The position numbers were made by a program, and so were the translations under genes. A stretch of 64,000 nucleotides of DNA from a candidate division BRC1 bacterium ADurb.Bin183. Lineage in GTDB: Bacteria > Sumerlaeota > Sumerlaeia > MWCT01. This document shows, one piece after another, positions 6,994-15,574 of this stretch (position 1 is the first letter of the stretch; each line of letters starts with the position of its first letter). The stretch is from positions 203,110 to 267,109 of the forward strand of contig MWCT01000001.1 of NCBI GenBank assembly GCA_002070185.1, in the 5' to 3' direction. Under the pieces are notes generated by a model that saw only the letters and a program-made list of their open reading frames with translations, was not told the origin of the DNA and ran no database searches.

Positions 6994-8688
6994 TTATGGG
7001 AAGTAACGGGGCCAGTCAACGAAAAACCATTCGCCCTGTTTTTTTAATAAATGGATTTTGGTTTCAAAGATGGGGACAAGCGTCTCTTCGCCTTGCGCGG
7101 CGGCAAGTTTGCGTTTTCCTTTGATGCCTGTGCGGAGGGAAATCTCCGCCCGTTCGCCGTCAATTTTTTCGGATGTGCGGATGTAGGAGATGGTAATATT
7201 TTGATGCGTTTCAATAAGTTTGTTGAGTCCGTTCAGGAAAGATTCGCGCGAGTCCGGCTCCACTTCTGAAAGGACTTCGGAAATTCGGCGCGTCTGCCCG
7301 CGGAATAGGGGCTTGCGGATACCCTCCACAAAAATGTCGTCAATTTTTTTCATCTCGATGATTTTATTGTTTCCAGAAAGCTCCGCGCCCCAGATGTCGG
7401 GGTCGTCCCATTGGATGTTGCGGCTCGGCGTCGGCGTCGGCTGCGGTTCGGGCGTGGGGCGGGGCGTCTGCGGCGGCGGAGTTGGGGATGGCATCGCCGC
7501 GGGTGTTTTTGCTGGCGTGGGCGATGGAGGGGCAGTCGGCGCGGGCGTTGGCGCGGGCGGCGGCGTCTGCCGAACAATTGCAATCAAGGGCGCGGGCGAA
7601 GGCTGCGGCGTCGGGCGCAAAATCGGTTGAACGTCCGTATGCTTTTTGTTTTTCAGGAAGTATCCGATGCCGGCGGCGGCGATGATAATCAAGGCGGCGG
7701 CGCCGGATAAAAACATCGGCGCAAGTCCGAATTTTTTAGCGGGGGCAATCGGCTGAACGGCTTTGTGCTGCATGGAGGCAAAGAATTGGGCGAACGGCTT
7801 TTCCGCCACGCTGGAAAGCGCCTCTTCAATCTCGTCCATCAGCCGGCAGGCGGTAAAAGGGCGGTCAGCCGGTTTTTTGGCGATGGCGTTGGCAAGGACG
7901 CTTTCGAGCGCGGGGGGCCAAGCGGGATTGCGTTTGCGCAACGGAATGGGTTTTTTATGGATGTGATCCACGAGAATGCCCGCAGTGCTGGTGGCGGTGA
8001 AAGGCAAGTCGCACGTGAAGAGTTTATAAAGCGCCATCCCAAAGGCGTAAATATCCGATGCGGGCGATGGCGGCGCGCCTTGAATAACCTCCGGCGCCAT
8101 GAATGCCGGCGTTCCCAGAATCGGACCGCATTGGGTTTTGAAGATGTTTTCCATCTCGCCTTTGGCAATGCCAAAATCCATAATCTTGCCCACGCGTTGG
8201 GGCAGCGTGACAATCAGGTTGGAAGGCTTGATGTCGCGATGGACGACGCCCGCTTCATGCGCGGCGTCCAACCCCTTGGCAAATTGACGCAAGAGCGCGA
8301 CCACATCCTTCACGTTGAGGTTTTCTTTGTTGACGAGCAGGTATTGATAGACCTCTAGACCCGAGACATACTCCATGGCGATGTAGTTGATTTCATCGGG
8401 ACGCTTGGCGATATAGACGTCGTAAATGGCGACGATGTTTTCATGGACGCATTTTGCCATTGTGAGGGCTTCGCGCTCGAAGCGGGACATGTAATCGGAG
8501 TTGCGCGCGAGTTCCGGTTTGGGGATTTTGATGGCGACGGGGCGGCGCAGGCGGAGCTGTGTGGCTTTATAGACGTAGCCCATCGCGCCCTCGCCGATTA
8601 TCTCCTCAATCTGAAAGCGATTTTCCAGAACCTTGCCTACAAGACCAAGGTGATCCAGCCTTTGGGGTTTTGACTCCATATCGCTCAA
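6994..8688 (-). CDS. Membrane Ser/Thr protein kinase (PknB/Hanks type) with extracytoplasmic C-terminal domain
   Basis: Transmembrane eukaryotic-like protein kinase of 564 residues. The kinase domain (about 25-295) has the P-loop GEGAMGYVYKA, catalytic Lys54 (VAIK), HRDIKPSN with Asp152, DFG at 171-173 (MDFGIAKG) and GTPAFMAPE, so it should be active. A single membrane helix (FLSGAAALIIIAAAGIGYFL) follows near residue 340. A long Pro/Thr/Ala-rich linker then leads to about 130 residues that may form an NTF2-like or SnoaL-like cone (ISYIRTSEKIDGERAEISL, KQGEWFFVDW). No PASTA repeats are present. TTG at 8688 is preferred because AGGA lies seven bases upstream; ATG 8679 is the alternative. Confidence 0.92.
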   Translation of the reverse strand: MSDMESKPQRLDHLGLVGKVLENRFQIEEIIGEGAMGYVYKATQLRLRRPVAIKIPKPELARNSDYMSRFEREALTMAKCVHENIVAIYDVYIAKRPDEINYIAMEYVSGLEVYQYLLVNKENLNVKDVVALLRQFAKGLDAAHEAGVVHRDIKPSNLIVTLPQRVGKIMDFGIAKGEMENIFKTQCGPILGTPAFMAPEVIQGAPPSPASDIYAFGMALYKLFTCDLPFTATSTAGILVDHIHKKPIPLRKRNPAWPPALESVLANAIAKKPADRPFTACRLMDEIEEALSSVAEKPFAQFFASMQHKAVQPIAPAKKFGLAPMFLSGAAALIIIAAAGIGYFLKNKKHTDVQPILRPTPQPSPAPLIAIVRQTPPPAPTPAPTAPPSPTPAKTPAAMPSPTPPPQTPRPTPEPQPTPTPSRNIQWDDPDIWGAELSGNNKIIEMKKIDDIFVEGIRKPLFRGQTRRISEVLSEVEPDSRESFLNGLNKLIETHQNITISYIRTSEKIDGERAEISLRTGIKGKRKLAAAQGEETLVPIFETKIHLLKKQGEWFFVDWPRYFP

Positions 8689-8716
8689 AAACGAATCCTG
8701 CCCATTGTGGCGTTAT

Positions 8717-8770
8717 ATTAAAAGAAGCATTCCCTCAACTCCGCCCTCATGTAAAGAAAAAAGGGAATGC
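8717..8770 (-). terminator. Probable terminator after the dipeptide epimerase gene
   Basis: GCATTCCCT (8727-8735) and AGGGAATGC (8762-8770) form an exact 9-base-pair stem. The loop is long (26 bases) and could fold further. Read on the minus strand the stem is followed by TTCTTTTAAT. It lies between the epimerase stop and the kinase start. Confidence 0.45.
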
Positions 8771-8883
8771 AAAGGCGCAAGCCCAGACTAAATCTCAAAA
8801 ATTAAAACTAATAAAAAAATGAAGGTCGGGCGCGAAAAGCGCGGAGCATATTAAATCACAGTTATTTACGGTGTCCGCCTTTA

Positions 8884-8922
8884 AAAGATATTTTAAGGAG
8901 TTTGAATAGAATGACCCCCAAA
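8884..8922. repeat. Dispersed 39-base repeat, copy 1
   Basis: These 39 bases match 18705-18743 at 36 positions; the differing positions are 15, 21 and 28 of the element. The shared core begins AAAGATATTTTAAG and ends TGACCCCCAAA. This copy overlaps the 3' end of the epimerase gene: stop codon and last nine codons lie inside it. Related TGACCCC units recur at 41435-41558. Confidence 0.8.
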
Positions 8923-9987
8923 GGCTGACTCCAAAAGCGAGGCGCCGATGCCGGGCGCGGATGAGGGGACAAGGCAGCCGTCGGCAAAATGGGGCGAGTC
9001 TGCGGCGGGGTCGTTTGTGATGTCAAAATGTCCGTCCAAATCTATGAAACGCAGGCTTTTCATGGAGAGGGCAAGGTGGAGTCCGGCGCTGATGGCAAGG
9101 GCGGATTCGTCCATGCAGCCGACCATTGTCCCGATGCCCGCCTCAGCGCATAGGGCATCCATTGCAAGCGCTTCGCCGATGCCGCCGCATTTCATGAGTT
9201 TGATGTTGATAAGAGGCGCCGCCTGCGCGGCGATGACGCGTCGGATATCCGCCGAGTTCAGAACGCTCTCATCCGCCATAACCGGAACGGGCGATGCCGC
9301 GGCGATGCGCCGCATGGCGTTGATGTCGCCGCGCGGCGAGGGTTGTTCGATGAACTGAATTCCCGCGCAGTCAATGTGATTCAAAAGGTCGAGCGTTTCG
9401 GATGGGTTGTAAGCTTGATTGGCGTCAAGGCGAAAGAGGATGGCGCTGCCTGCAAGGCGTCGGATGGCGTCAATCCGTCCGGCGTCTTTTTCCACGCCTT
9501 CGCCGAGTTTGATTTTGAGGATTTTGAATCCGCGCAAAAGGGCGCGGCGCGCTTGGGCAAGGGCGCGTTCGATGGGTATGAGCGAGACGGTGTAGGATGT
9601 AGGCAGCGGGCGGAGGCTTCCGCCAAGCAGTTGATATAAGGGCTGCCGTCGGATTTTTCCCATCAAATCCCAAAGCGCCATAGAGACTGCGGCGCAGGCG
9701 GCGGGGTTTGCAATGTGGGTTTTTGTGAAGGCGTGTCTATCGAATGAGAGCGGGTCTGAATCAAGGAGCGCGGGTATGGCGATGTTATGCAAGAAATCCG
9801 CAACGGTTTGAGGCGTTTCGCCGGTGACGGCTTCATCGGGCGCGGCGCATCCCCAAGCGGTGAGACCTTCATCTGTTTGAAGACGCAGGAATATATTTTC
9901 CGGATGCTCCTCGGCGCCATAGGCAACGGCGGAGGTGTATGCAAGCGAGAAGGTTTTTTTGAAGATATCTGCGCGTGCTATTTTCAT
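8893..9987 (-). CDS. Dipeptide (L-Ala-D/L-Glu) epimerase, enolase superfamily
   Basis: Member of the mandelate racemase/muconate-lactonizing group, most like dipeptide epimerases that convert L-Ala-D-Glu from murein breakdown to L-Ala-L-Glu. The barrel shows the KxK catalytic pair (ILKIKLGEG), metal ligands in FRLDANQAY, IEQPS and MADESV, the second-face Lys in INIKLMKCGGI, and the substrate-binding DxD-like GCMDESALAISAGLHLA. The order and spacing match the family, and 364 residues is its usual length. ATG at 9987. The last nine residues (GGHSIQTP and neighbours) are encoded inside a dispersed repeat, so the natural C-terminus was probably replaced. Exact substrate is inferred. Confidence 0.85.
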   Translation of the reverse strand: MKIARADIFKKTFSLAYTSAVAYGAEEHPENIFLRLQTDEGLTAWGCAAPDEAVTGETPQTVADFLHNIAIPALLDSDPLSFDRHAFTKTHIANPAACAAVSMALWDLMGKIRRQPLYQLLGGSLRPLPTSYTVSLIPIERALAQARRALLRGFKILKIKLGEGVEKDAGRIDAIRRLAGSAILFRLDANQAYNPSETLDLLNHIDCAGIQFIEQPSPRGDINAMRRIAAASPVPVMADESVLNSADIRRVIAAQAAPLINIKLMKCGGIGEALAMDALCAEAGIGTMVGCMDESALAISAGLHLALSMKSLRFIDLDGHFDITNDPAADSPHFADGCLVPSSAPGIGASLLESAFGGHSIQTP

Positions 9988-10134
9988 AAGCGATAGACTG
10001 CGATACCGGCGGATTTTTTTTTCAATCTTTTTTTTTGCTTGCGCGGAGGGCGGGTTTTAAGCGTATTTTGTTTGTCAGAATGCAAAGGTGATGAATGGGG
10101 CAATTCTTTGCAAATTCTGACAGGATGAAATAAC

Positions 10135-10893
10135 ATGTCGGAAAACAAGTGTCCGCGATGCAACGAGGTCGTGCCAAAGGGCGTTTTTATCTGCCCCGGA
10201 TGCGCGATTGATATCCGCGAGTGGAATCCCGACAAGCTGAGGTGTCCGGTCTGCCGCGGGTTATATCCAAAGGGGACAAAGTTCTGTTTGAAGGATGGCT
10301 CGCCGTTGGAAGAAGCGGTTTTGAACTTTGACACTGAGGCGACGATGTTTTTGAGCAGCTCGCCGCAGCTCGCGGAGAAGAAGGATGATTTGATACCCGG
10401 TCTTCGATTTGCGGAAGACAGGGAGCGAATTATTCCCAAACTGGAGCGGGATGAGAAGGGGCATCTTGCGCCGCCCTTAAAGCCAGCTGAAGGGGAATCC
10501 GAGGTTGTCATGCCGGATATCTCCTTTGAGTTTCATGCGCCGAAGGAAGAGGCGCCTCCGCCGCCGTCCGCGCAGTCCCCGCCAAAGAAGATTTTTTGGG
10601 CGTATGACCCAGAGCGGCAACAGGAAACCGCGCCGCCTGCGCCGGAGCCCGCCGAGGAGAAGGAGATTCTCTCTCCGCCGCCCAAGATAAAACAACCCTA
10701 TAAAATAAAACCGTTGGAAGAATATGAACAGCTCCTGAAAGAGGAGGAAGAGCGTGAGGCGATGGTAAAGCCCGCCCGCCCCGCTCCGATACCCAAGCCT
10801 GCTGCGGCAAAGCCCGAGCCGCGCGAGGCGCGGACCAGGCGCGGCTTCTTCCAGCGCCTGATGGACGCTTTAAAGATTTTGCTCAATAAATAA
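10135..10893 (+). CDS. Zinc-ribbon protein with Pro/Glu-rich tail
   Basis: A 252-residue soluble protein. The N-terminus carries a full zinc ribbon (CPRC at 6-9 and CPGC at 20-23) and a second one that keeps CPVC and a later Cys in the pattern CPVCRGLYPKGTKFC. Together these resemble double zinc-ribbon modules used for protein or nucleic-acid contacts. The remaining 180 residues are low-complexity, rich in Pro, Glu, Lys and Ala, ending in a short basic amphipathic stretch (RRGFFQRLMDALKILLNK) that could touch the membrane or a partner. AGGA lies nine bases before ATG 10135. It begins the plus-strand group that continues with the GH20 enzyme 39 bases downstream. Confidence 0.75.
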   Translation: MSENKCPRCNEVVPKGVFICPGCAIDIREWNPDKLRCPVCRGLYPKGTKFCLKDGSPLEEAVLNFDTEATMFLSSSPQLAEKKDDLIPGLRFAEDRERIIPKLERDEKGHLAPPLKPAEGESEVVMPDISFEFHAPKEEAPPPPSAQSPPKKIFWAYDPERQQETAPPAPEPAEEKEILSPPPKIKQPYKIKPLEEYEQLLKEEEEREAMVKPARPAPIPKPAAAKPEPREARTRRGFFQRLMDALKILLNK

Positions 10894-10932
10894 TCATGGG
10901 AGTCCCCCATTCAAAAAACAGGAGGAATGAAT

Positions 10933-13383
10933 ATGACATCGAAAAGGGGCATCCGGTTCTTTGCGATTTTTTTTATCTTTATCATTTCAACAGGAGTTTT
11001 TGCTATGAGGGAGTTGAAACTCATCCCCAAGCCGCGCGAGTATAAAATGACCGGCGGCGAGGTCTCCCTTTCCAAAGATTGGAAAATTTATCTCCCCGCG
11101 AACACGGAGGAGGAGCGCATCGCCGCGAACTCTCTGGCGGAGGAGGCGTTGAATTGCTTCGGATGGGAGTTTGCCATCGCCGCATCGGAACCGGAGTCGG
11201 GTGTTATTATTATCAAAATGATTCCTCCTGATAATAACGAGCCGGAACTTTTCAATCAGCAGGGCTACACTCTCGCTATTGAAGAGCGCAAAATCACCAT
11301 CGAGGGCGCATCGGCGGCGGGGCGTTTTTACGGCGCGCAGACGCTGCGGCAGATTTTCCGCAATGCGGACGGCGCGAGGATTCCGCTCATGCGCATCAAG
11401 GACTGGCCATCGCTCAAATGGCGCGGCATTTCCGACGACATCAGCCGCGGTCAGGTTTCCATGGCGGAAGATTTCAAAAACATCATCCGCGAGTTGGCTT
11501 TTTACAAAAAGAATCTTTATCAGCCTTATATCGAGGACATGTTTGCCTTTGATTCAAGCCCGCAGGTCGGGCGCGCCCGCGGCGCCATCACAAAGAGCGA
11601 GATGGCTGAAATGGTTGCCGAGGCGAAGAAATATCATGTGACGCTCGTGCCTGTTTTTGAATGTCTGGGGCATCAGGATCGTCTGCTCTCCCTGCCAGAA
11701 AATCGCCAGTATGCGGAACTTCAAACGCCGGGCAAAGACCCTTGGTCATTTTCGCCGGTGAATGAGGACGCCTTTTTATTTGTGACCAAATTGATTGATG
11801 AATTGGCGGCATCCGCGCCGTCGCCTTTTTTCCATATCGGCGGCGATGAATCATGGGACGTAGGCAAGGGAACGAGCGCCAAAGAGGTCAAAAAAAAGGG
11901 GCTGGGGCGCGTTCATGCTGAATATTTCTCCCGCCTAAACCGCCACATCCAAACGCGGCACAACCGGAAAACGATGCTTTATGCCGATATGATTTTGAAA
12001 CATCCGGAGGCGCTGCCTCATCTGGATAATGATTGCATCATGGTGGATTGGCATTATGAAGCTAATAACATAGAATATTCCTCCATCAGCAAGTTGAAGG
12101 AGGCGGGATTCAAATATATCATAGCCAGTCCGGGCATCTGGAGCTGGGCGAATTATTATCCCAATTATTCGAACGGGTTTGCCAGCGTGGGAAATTTTTC
12201 CGCCAAAGCCAAAGCGGAAGACCTCATGGGGTGCATCACCTCCTCGTGGGGCGATGACGGCGCGGAAAATCTGCGCGAGAATAACTGGCTCGGTTACGCC
12301 TTTTCCGCCGCCGCCGAATGGGAAGCGGAGACGCCGGATGCCGACCGTTTTCTGCGGAAGTATGCGGCGGTGCATCTGGGCTGCGATTCGGAGTCGCTGG
12401 CTGCCGCCATCAAAAATCTGGGATGGTTTGATTATTTGAATGTCAACTATCTTGCCCGCATCTTCCACAAAATGCCGCGCATCAAACAGGTTGATGCCAA
12501 ATGGCTGGAGGCGTTGGCGCAGTTGAAGGAGAAGATGGAGGAGACGCGCAAAGAGCTCCGTTTGCGGCGCCCGGGTCTGCGATTTCATAAAGATTACATT
12601 GACATTATGGACAATGCGGCGCGGCGGAACATCTATCTTGCCGAACGCGACAAGGCGATGGACACGCTTGCCCGTATGCTGGGCGAAAAAAAATCGGGCG
12701 AACTTTCCCCCGCCAACCAGCAGGAAATCATCGCCCTTTTGGAAAAACTGCGGGACGATCTTGCCGGTATCGCCGGAGAGTTTCAGGAACTCTGGCTCAA
12801 GCGGTATAAATATCCGAAACTGGATTCCAACATGCAGAGGCTCGGCGCTCAGCTGGGCGTCCTGCAGGATTTTATCGCGCTGGCAAAAACGGGAGACCTG
12901 ACCATGCGTCAGCCGACCGAAGCGGTCTGGTTCTGGTATCCGGATGTCAATCCGCAGGAAAGCGCCACATCCGGCACGCGTTATTTCATGCGGGTTTTTG
13001 AACTTGCAAAAGAGCCGAAAGAGGGCGCTGTCCGCTGTTGGGCTGATGACAAGGCGGCGGTTTATGTAAACGGCGAGCGCGTTTTAGAGGTTTCCTATTA
13101 CGACCAACCTAAATTAAGAAGGGTTTCCTCTCTTTTGAAGAAGGGGAAAAATTACATCGCTATCGAGGCGGAAAACACCATCGGAGCGGCGGGCATACTT
13201 TTTGAGGCGCGCATCCTTGTGGACGACGACACAACGCTGGTCATCACCGGCGACGACGAATGGCGCGTGAAGGAAAAGGTGCCCGCCTCTTGGGTGACGA
13301 AGGCATTCAAAGGCGGCAAGTCGCTCAAGGTCAAGCTGCTCGGCAAGGGGTTGATTCCGCCATGGGAAACGATTGATTGGTAG
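10933..13383 (+). CDS. Secreted beta-N-acetylhexosaminidase, GH20 family
   Basis: Predicted exo-glycosidase that releases terminal beta-linked GlcNAc or GalNAc through a substrate-assisted mechanism. AGGAGG lies seven bases before ATG 10933, so this is preferred to the ATG at 10927 (spacing one base). Residues 1-22 form a Sec signal peptide. An N-terminal GH20b-type domain (LIPKPREYKMTGGEVSL to about 150) leads to the catalytic barrel with DWPSLKWRGISDD and the Asp-Glu pair D305-E306 in FFHIGGDESWD. The C-terminal 250 residues are alpha-helical, then a beta-domain (GTRYFMRVFELAKEPKEGA, WADDKAAVYVNGERV) like those in which accessory jelly-rolls follow glycosidases. 816 residues is longer than minimal GH20 enzymes. 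Confidence 0.88.
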   Translation: MTSKRGIRFFAIFFIFIISTGVFAMRELKLIPKPREYKMTGGEVSLSKDWKIYLPANTEEERIAANSLAEEALNCFGWEFAIAASEPESGVIIIKMIPPDNNEPELFNQQGYTLAIEERKITIEGASAAGRFYGAQTLRQIFRNADGARIPLMRIKDWPSLKWRGISDDISRGQVSMAEDFKNIIRELAFYKKNLYQPYIEDMFAFDSSPQVGRARGAITKSEMAEMVAEAKKYHVTLVPVFECLGHQDRLLSLPENRQYAELQTPGKDPWSFSPVNEDAFLFVTKLIDELAASAPSPFFHIGGDESWDVGKGTSAKEVKKKGLGRVHAEYFSRLNRHIQTRHNRKTMLYADMILKHPEALPHLDNDCIMVDWHYEANNIEYSSISKLKEAGFKYIIASPGIWSWANYYPNYSNGFASVGNFSAKAKAEDLMGCITSSWGDDGAENLRENNWLGYAFSAAAEWEAETPDADRFLRKYAAVHLGCDSESLAAAIKNLGWFDYLNVNYLARIFHKMPRIKQVDAKWLEALAQLKEKMEETRKELRLRRPGLRFHKDYIDIMDNAARRNIYLAERDKAMDTLARMLGEKKSGELSPANQQEIIALLEKLRDDLAGIAGEFQELWLKRYKYPKLDSNMQRLGAQLGVLQDFIALAKTGDLTMRQPTEAVWFWYPDVNPQESATSGTRYFMRVFELAKEPKEGAVRCWADDKAAVYVNGERVLEVSYYDQPKLRRVSSLLKKGKNYIAIEAENTIGAAGILFEARILVDDDTTLVITGDDEWRVKEKVPASWVTKAFKGGKSLKVKLLGKGLIPPWETIDW

Positions 13384-13452
13384 GGCGTTTTCTAACGGCG
13401 GGCGAGCCTTGCCCGCATTTGATTGCAAGGAGGCATCGGCGGATATAAAGGC

Positions 13453-15573
13453 ATGAATCCTGAGGAAGAAAAAAACATACCCCAAAGCGCGCCAAAGGCG
13501 TCCGCCTCTGCGGAATCCGCTTCCAGCAAGGAGGAGGCGTCGCGGACGTTTCTGGATGAGTTTTTGAACTTGATTTCGCGCGGCAAGGTGAGGGTTTCTC
13601 TCTATCCTGAAAAGCATCCGCTTTCTCAAGAGATGCTTTCGGAGTTTCAAAATTTTCTCAAAGCCGCCCTTGCGTCGCGTTCGGAAATTATTTTGGATTG
13701 CCAGCCGGGACGCATTGTTTTGAACGAGGAATTTACTATCGGCGACAAACCGAATGTCCTCCAGTTTTCAAAGGAGATGTATCAGCGGCGCGTGGCGCGC
13801 ATCCATTTTGACGGTACGGCAAGCGATGCGGGTATTTACAATTTTCTGCGTTTTTTGGGGGCGGAGGCGGAGGCGCTCCAGCGCCAATCGAAAGCCTCCG
13901 GTGAGCCGGCTGCGAGTTGGGATGGAATCAGGATTGACTTTGTGGATTATCAACGGCTGAGCCGCGTCCGCGGAGAGAGCCTTGCGGGGGGCGATGTCGG
14001 CGAGAAAAAAATTTCCCTTCTTGAATACCTCTTAGGCGCCGCGCCCGAGTCGGAACCGGCGTTGGAAAATCTGACCAAACACATCCCGCTTTCAGAAAAA
14101 TTTATCAATTCCCTCAAAGCTGTTCCCGACATTTCCGATATCATCATAGATATCTCCGATGACGCCGCCCCAGAAAGGCATGTTGGGATTTTATTCCGCA
14201 ATCTGGTGGGAATTGTGTCCGGCGTAACGGGCGAAAATGCGGAGGATATGAAGCGGGAACTCATCCGCCATTTTTTAGGGCTGCCGGCAAATATACGCGC
14301 GGATATTTTGCTGGATATTTATCCCGATGATGCGGAGCGGGGGCGCGTGCTGGATGTTTTGGAGCGTGTTACGCCGAGCCAGCAGGAGGAAATCATCGCC
14401 TCGTTGAAGACCGAAGCCAGCCGCGAGGACACCTCCGATTCGGCGGTTAACGTCCTTCCGATTATCCGCGCTATATATGGTGAAATCTTCAAGGAGCAAG
14501 AGCGCGATATCTGGACATGGCAACCCAAACCGCTGCCGCCGGATGAAAAATGCGCCGCCGCGCTTCGGAATGCGTTGTCGCCGGTCGCCGTGACGAGCCG
14601 ATACAAGCGATATGCATCCCGGATTTTTATCCAATCAAACGACCCTTATTTTATCATGCGCCGCGTGGATGCGCTGTCGGATGACATCTCCCTCTTTTTG
14701 GACATGAACGACTGGAAGGGCGCGCGCAATTATATAGAAGCCCTCCAAAAAGCCTTCAAGGAAAAGAAATTTCCCGACGCCGATTCGGGCATAAAAATCT
14801 ACAAGGCGCTGGAGCGCAAAGTGGTCGCTTTGTTCAAGCCGACGCTGCTCCAGTGCCTTTCGGAAAATCCCGTTGTTTCTTTGAGCGATGTGGAGCCGAT
14901 TTTGGGGCTGTTTGATTTGAAGCTGCAACACATTTATATGGAGGCGCTGGCTGAGGTGCCCGACCGCAGTCTCCGCAAAAAGATAATAGATTTTGTGGCA
15001 AAAGGACATGAGCTCCCCGAAACGGCGCTTCAGCAAATGATGGGACACGAGCAGTGGTATGTTGTGCGCAATGCTGTTACTTTGATGCGGGAGGTTCCCG
15101 CGGAGGAATGGCTGCCACATCTGGAAAAAATGCTGGAGCATGAGGAATTGAGAATCCGCAAAGAATCCGTTTTGGCGCTCGGACGCATCAAAGCGCCCAA
15201 AGCGCTCGACCTTTTGCTCAAGACATATCAAAACAAGGCGCAGGATGAATCGCTGCGCGCTATGGCTTTGGAGGTTATGAGCGCGTTCGATGATGAAAGG
15301 GTTGACGAGATTTTGCGCGCCCATCTTAACGACACGCGGAATCCCTCCGTTGATTTTGCCATGCGCGCGGCGGGGATTGCGCAGATGAAAAAATTCAAGG
15401 ATAATCAAACGGTTCAAGAACTTTTGGCTTTTATCAAAAAGCCCCATCTTTTGAATCGCAAAGGCTGGAACGAACTCAAGCTCGCCGCCGTCAAAGCATT
15501 GGAGGAAATCGGCACGCTGCAAGCAAAAGCGGCGCTTCTTCAGGCGGAAAAATATCTGCCAAGGGAGGAATGA
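13453..15573 (+). CDS. HEAT-repeat protein sharing an N-terminal domain with the next gene
   Basis: A 706-residue protein without signal peptide or membrane helix, so probably cytoplasmic. Residues about 33-145 form a domain also found at the start of the following HD-GYP-like protein: both have LYPxxH, then a helix, a two-strand segment (ILDCQPGRIVLNEEF here), and a final IYNFLRFL-type helix. The C-terminal 200 residues contain tandem HEAT-like repeats (LPHLEKMLEHEELRIRKES, VLALGRIKAPKALDLLLK, LAAVKALEEIGTLQAKAAL). The middle is helical and unassigned. ATG 13453 is used; a strong AAGGAGG lies further upstream than usual (about 20 bases), leaving the start uncertain. It overlaps nothing and ends one base before the next ATG. 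Confidence 0.8.
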   Translation: MNPEEEKNIPQSAPKASASAESASSKEEASRTFLDEFLNLISRGKVRVSLYPEKHPLSQEMLSEFQNFLKAALASRSEIILDCQPGRIVLNEEFTIGDKPNVLQFSKEMYQRRVARIHFDGTASDAGIYNFLRFLGAEAEALQRQSKASGEPAASWDGIRIDFVDYQRLSRVRGESLAGGDVGEKKISLLEYLLGAAPESEPALENLTKHIPLSEKFINSLKAVPDISDIIIDISDDAAPERHVGILFRNLVGIVSGVTGENAEDMKRELIRHFLGLPANIRADILLDIYPDDAERGRVLDVLERVTPSQQEEIIASLKTEASREDTSDSAVNVLPIIRAIYGEIFKEQERDIWTWQPKPLPPDEKCAAALRNALSPVAVTSRYKRYASRIFIQSNDPYFIMRRVDALSDDISLFLDMNDWKGARNYIEALQKAFKEKKFPDADSGIKIYKALERKVVALFKPTLLQCLSENPVVSLSDVEPILGLFDLKLQHIYMEALAEVPDRSLRKKIIDFVAKGHELPETALQQMMGHEQWYVVRNAVTLMREVPAEEWLPHLEKMLEHEELRIRKESVLALGRIKAPKALDLLLKTYQNKAQDESLRAMALEVMSAFDDERVDEILRAHLNDTRNPSVDFAMRAAGIAQMKKFKDNQTVQELLAFIKKPHLLNRKGWNELKLAAVKALEEIGTLQAKAALLQAEKYLPREE

Positions 15574-15574
15574 G

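Noticed and set aside
7423..7616. Repetitive Pro/Thr/Ala-coding stretch that might be a DNA repeat array
   Set aside because: It encodes the low-complexity linker of the Ser/Thr kinase; the periodicity comes from codons, not from an independent repeat.
9984..10511. 175-codon frame on the minus strand
   Set aside because: It overlaps the zinc-ribbon gene, whose Cys motifs and ribosome-binding site are convincing; the minus frame has a Ser/Arg-rich composition typical of a shadow.
13398..13416. GCGGGC...GCCCGC hairpin between the GH20 and HEAT genes
   Set aside because: The stem is only six base pairs and no T-run follows, so it is not called a terminator.
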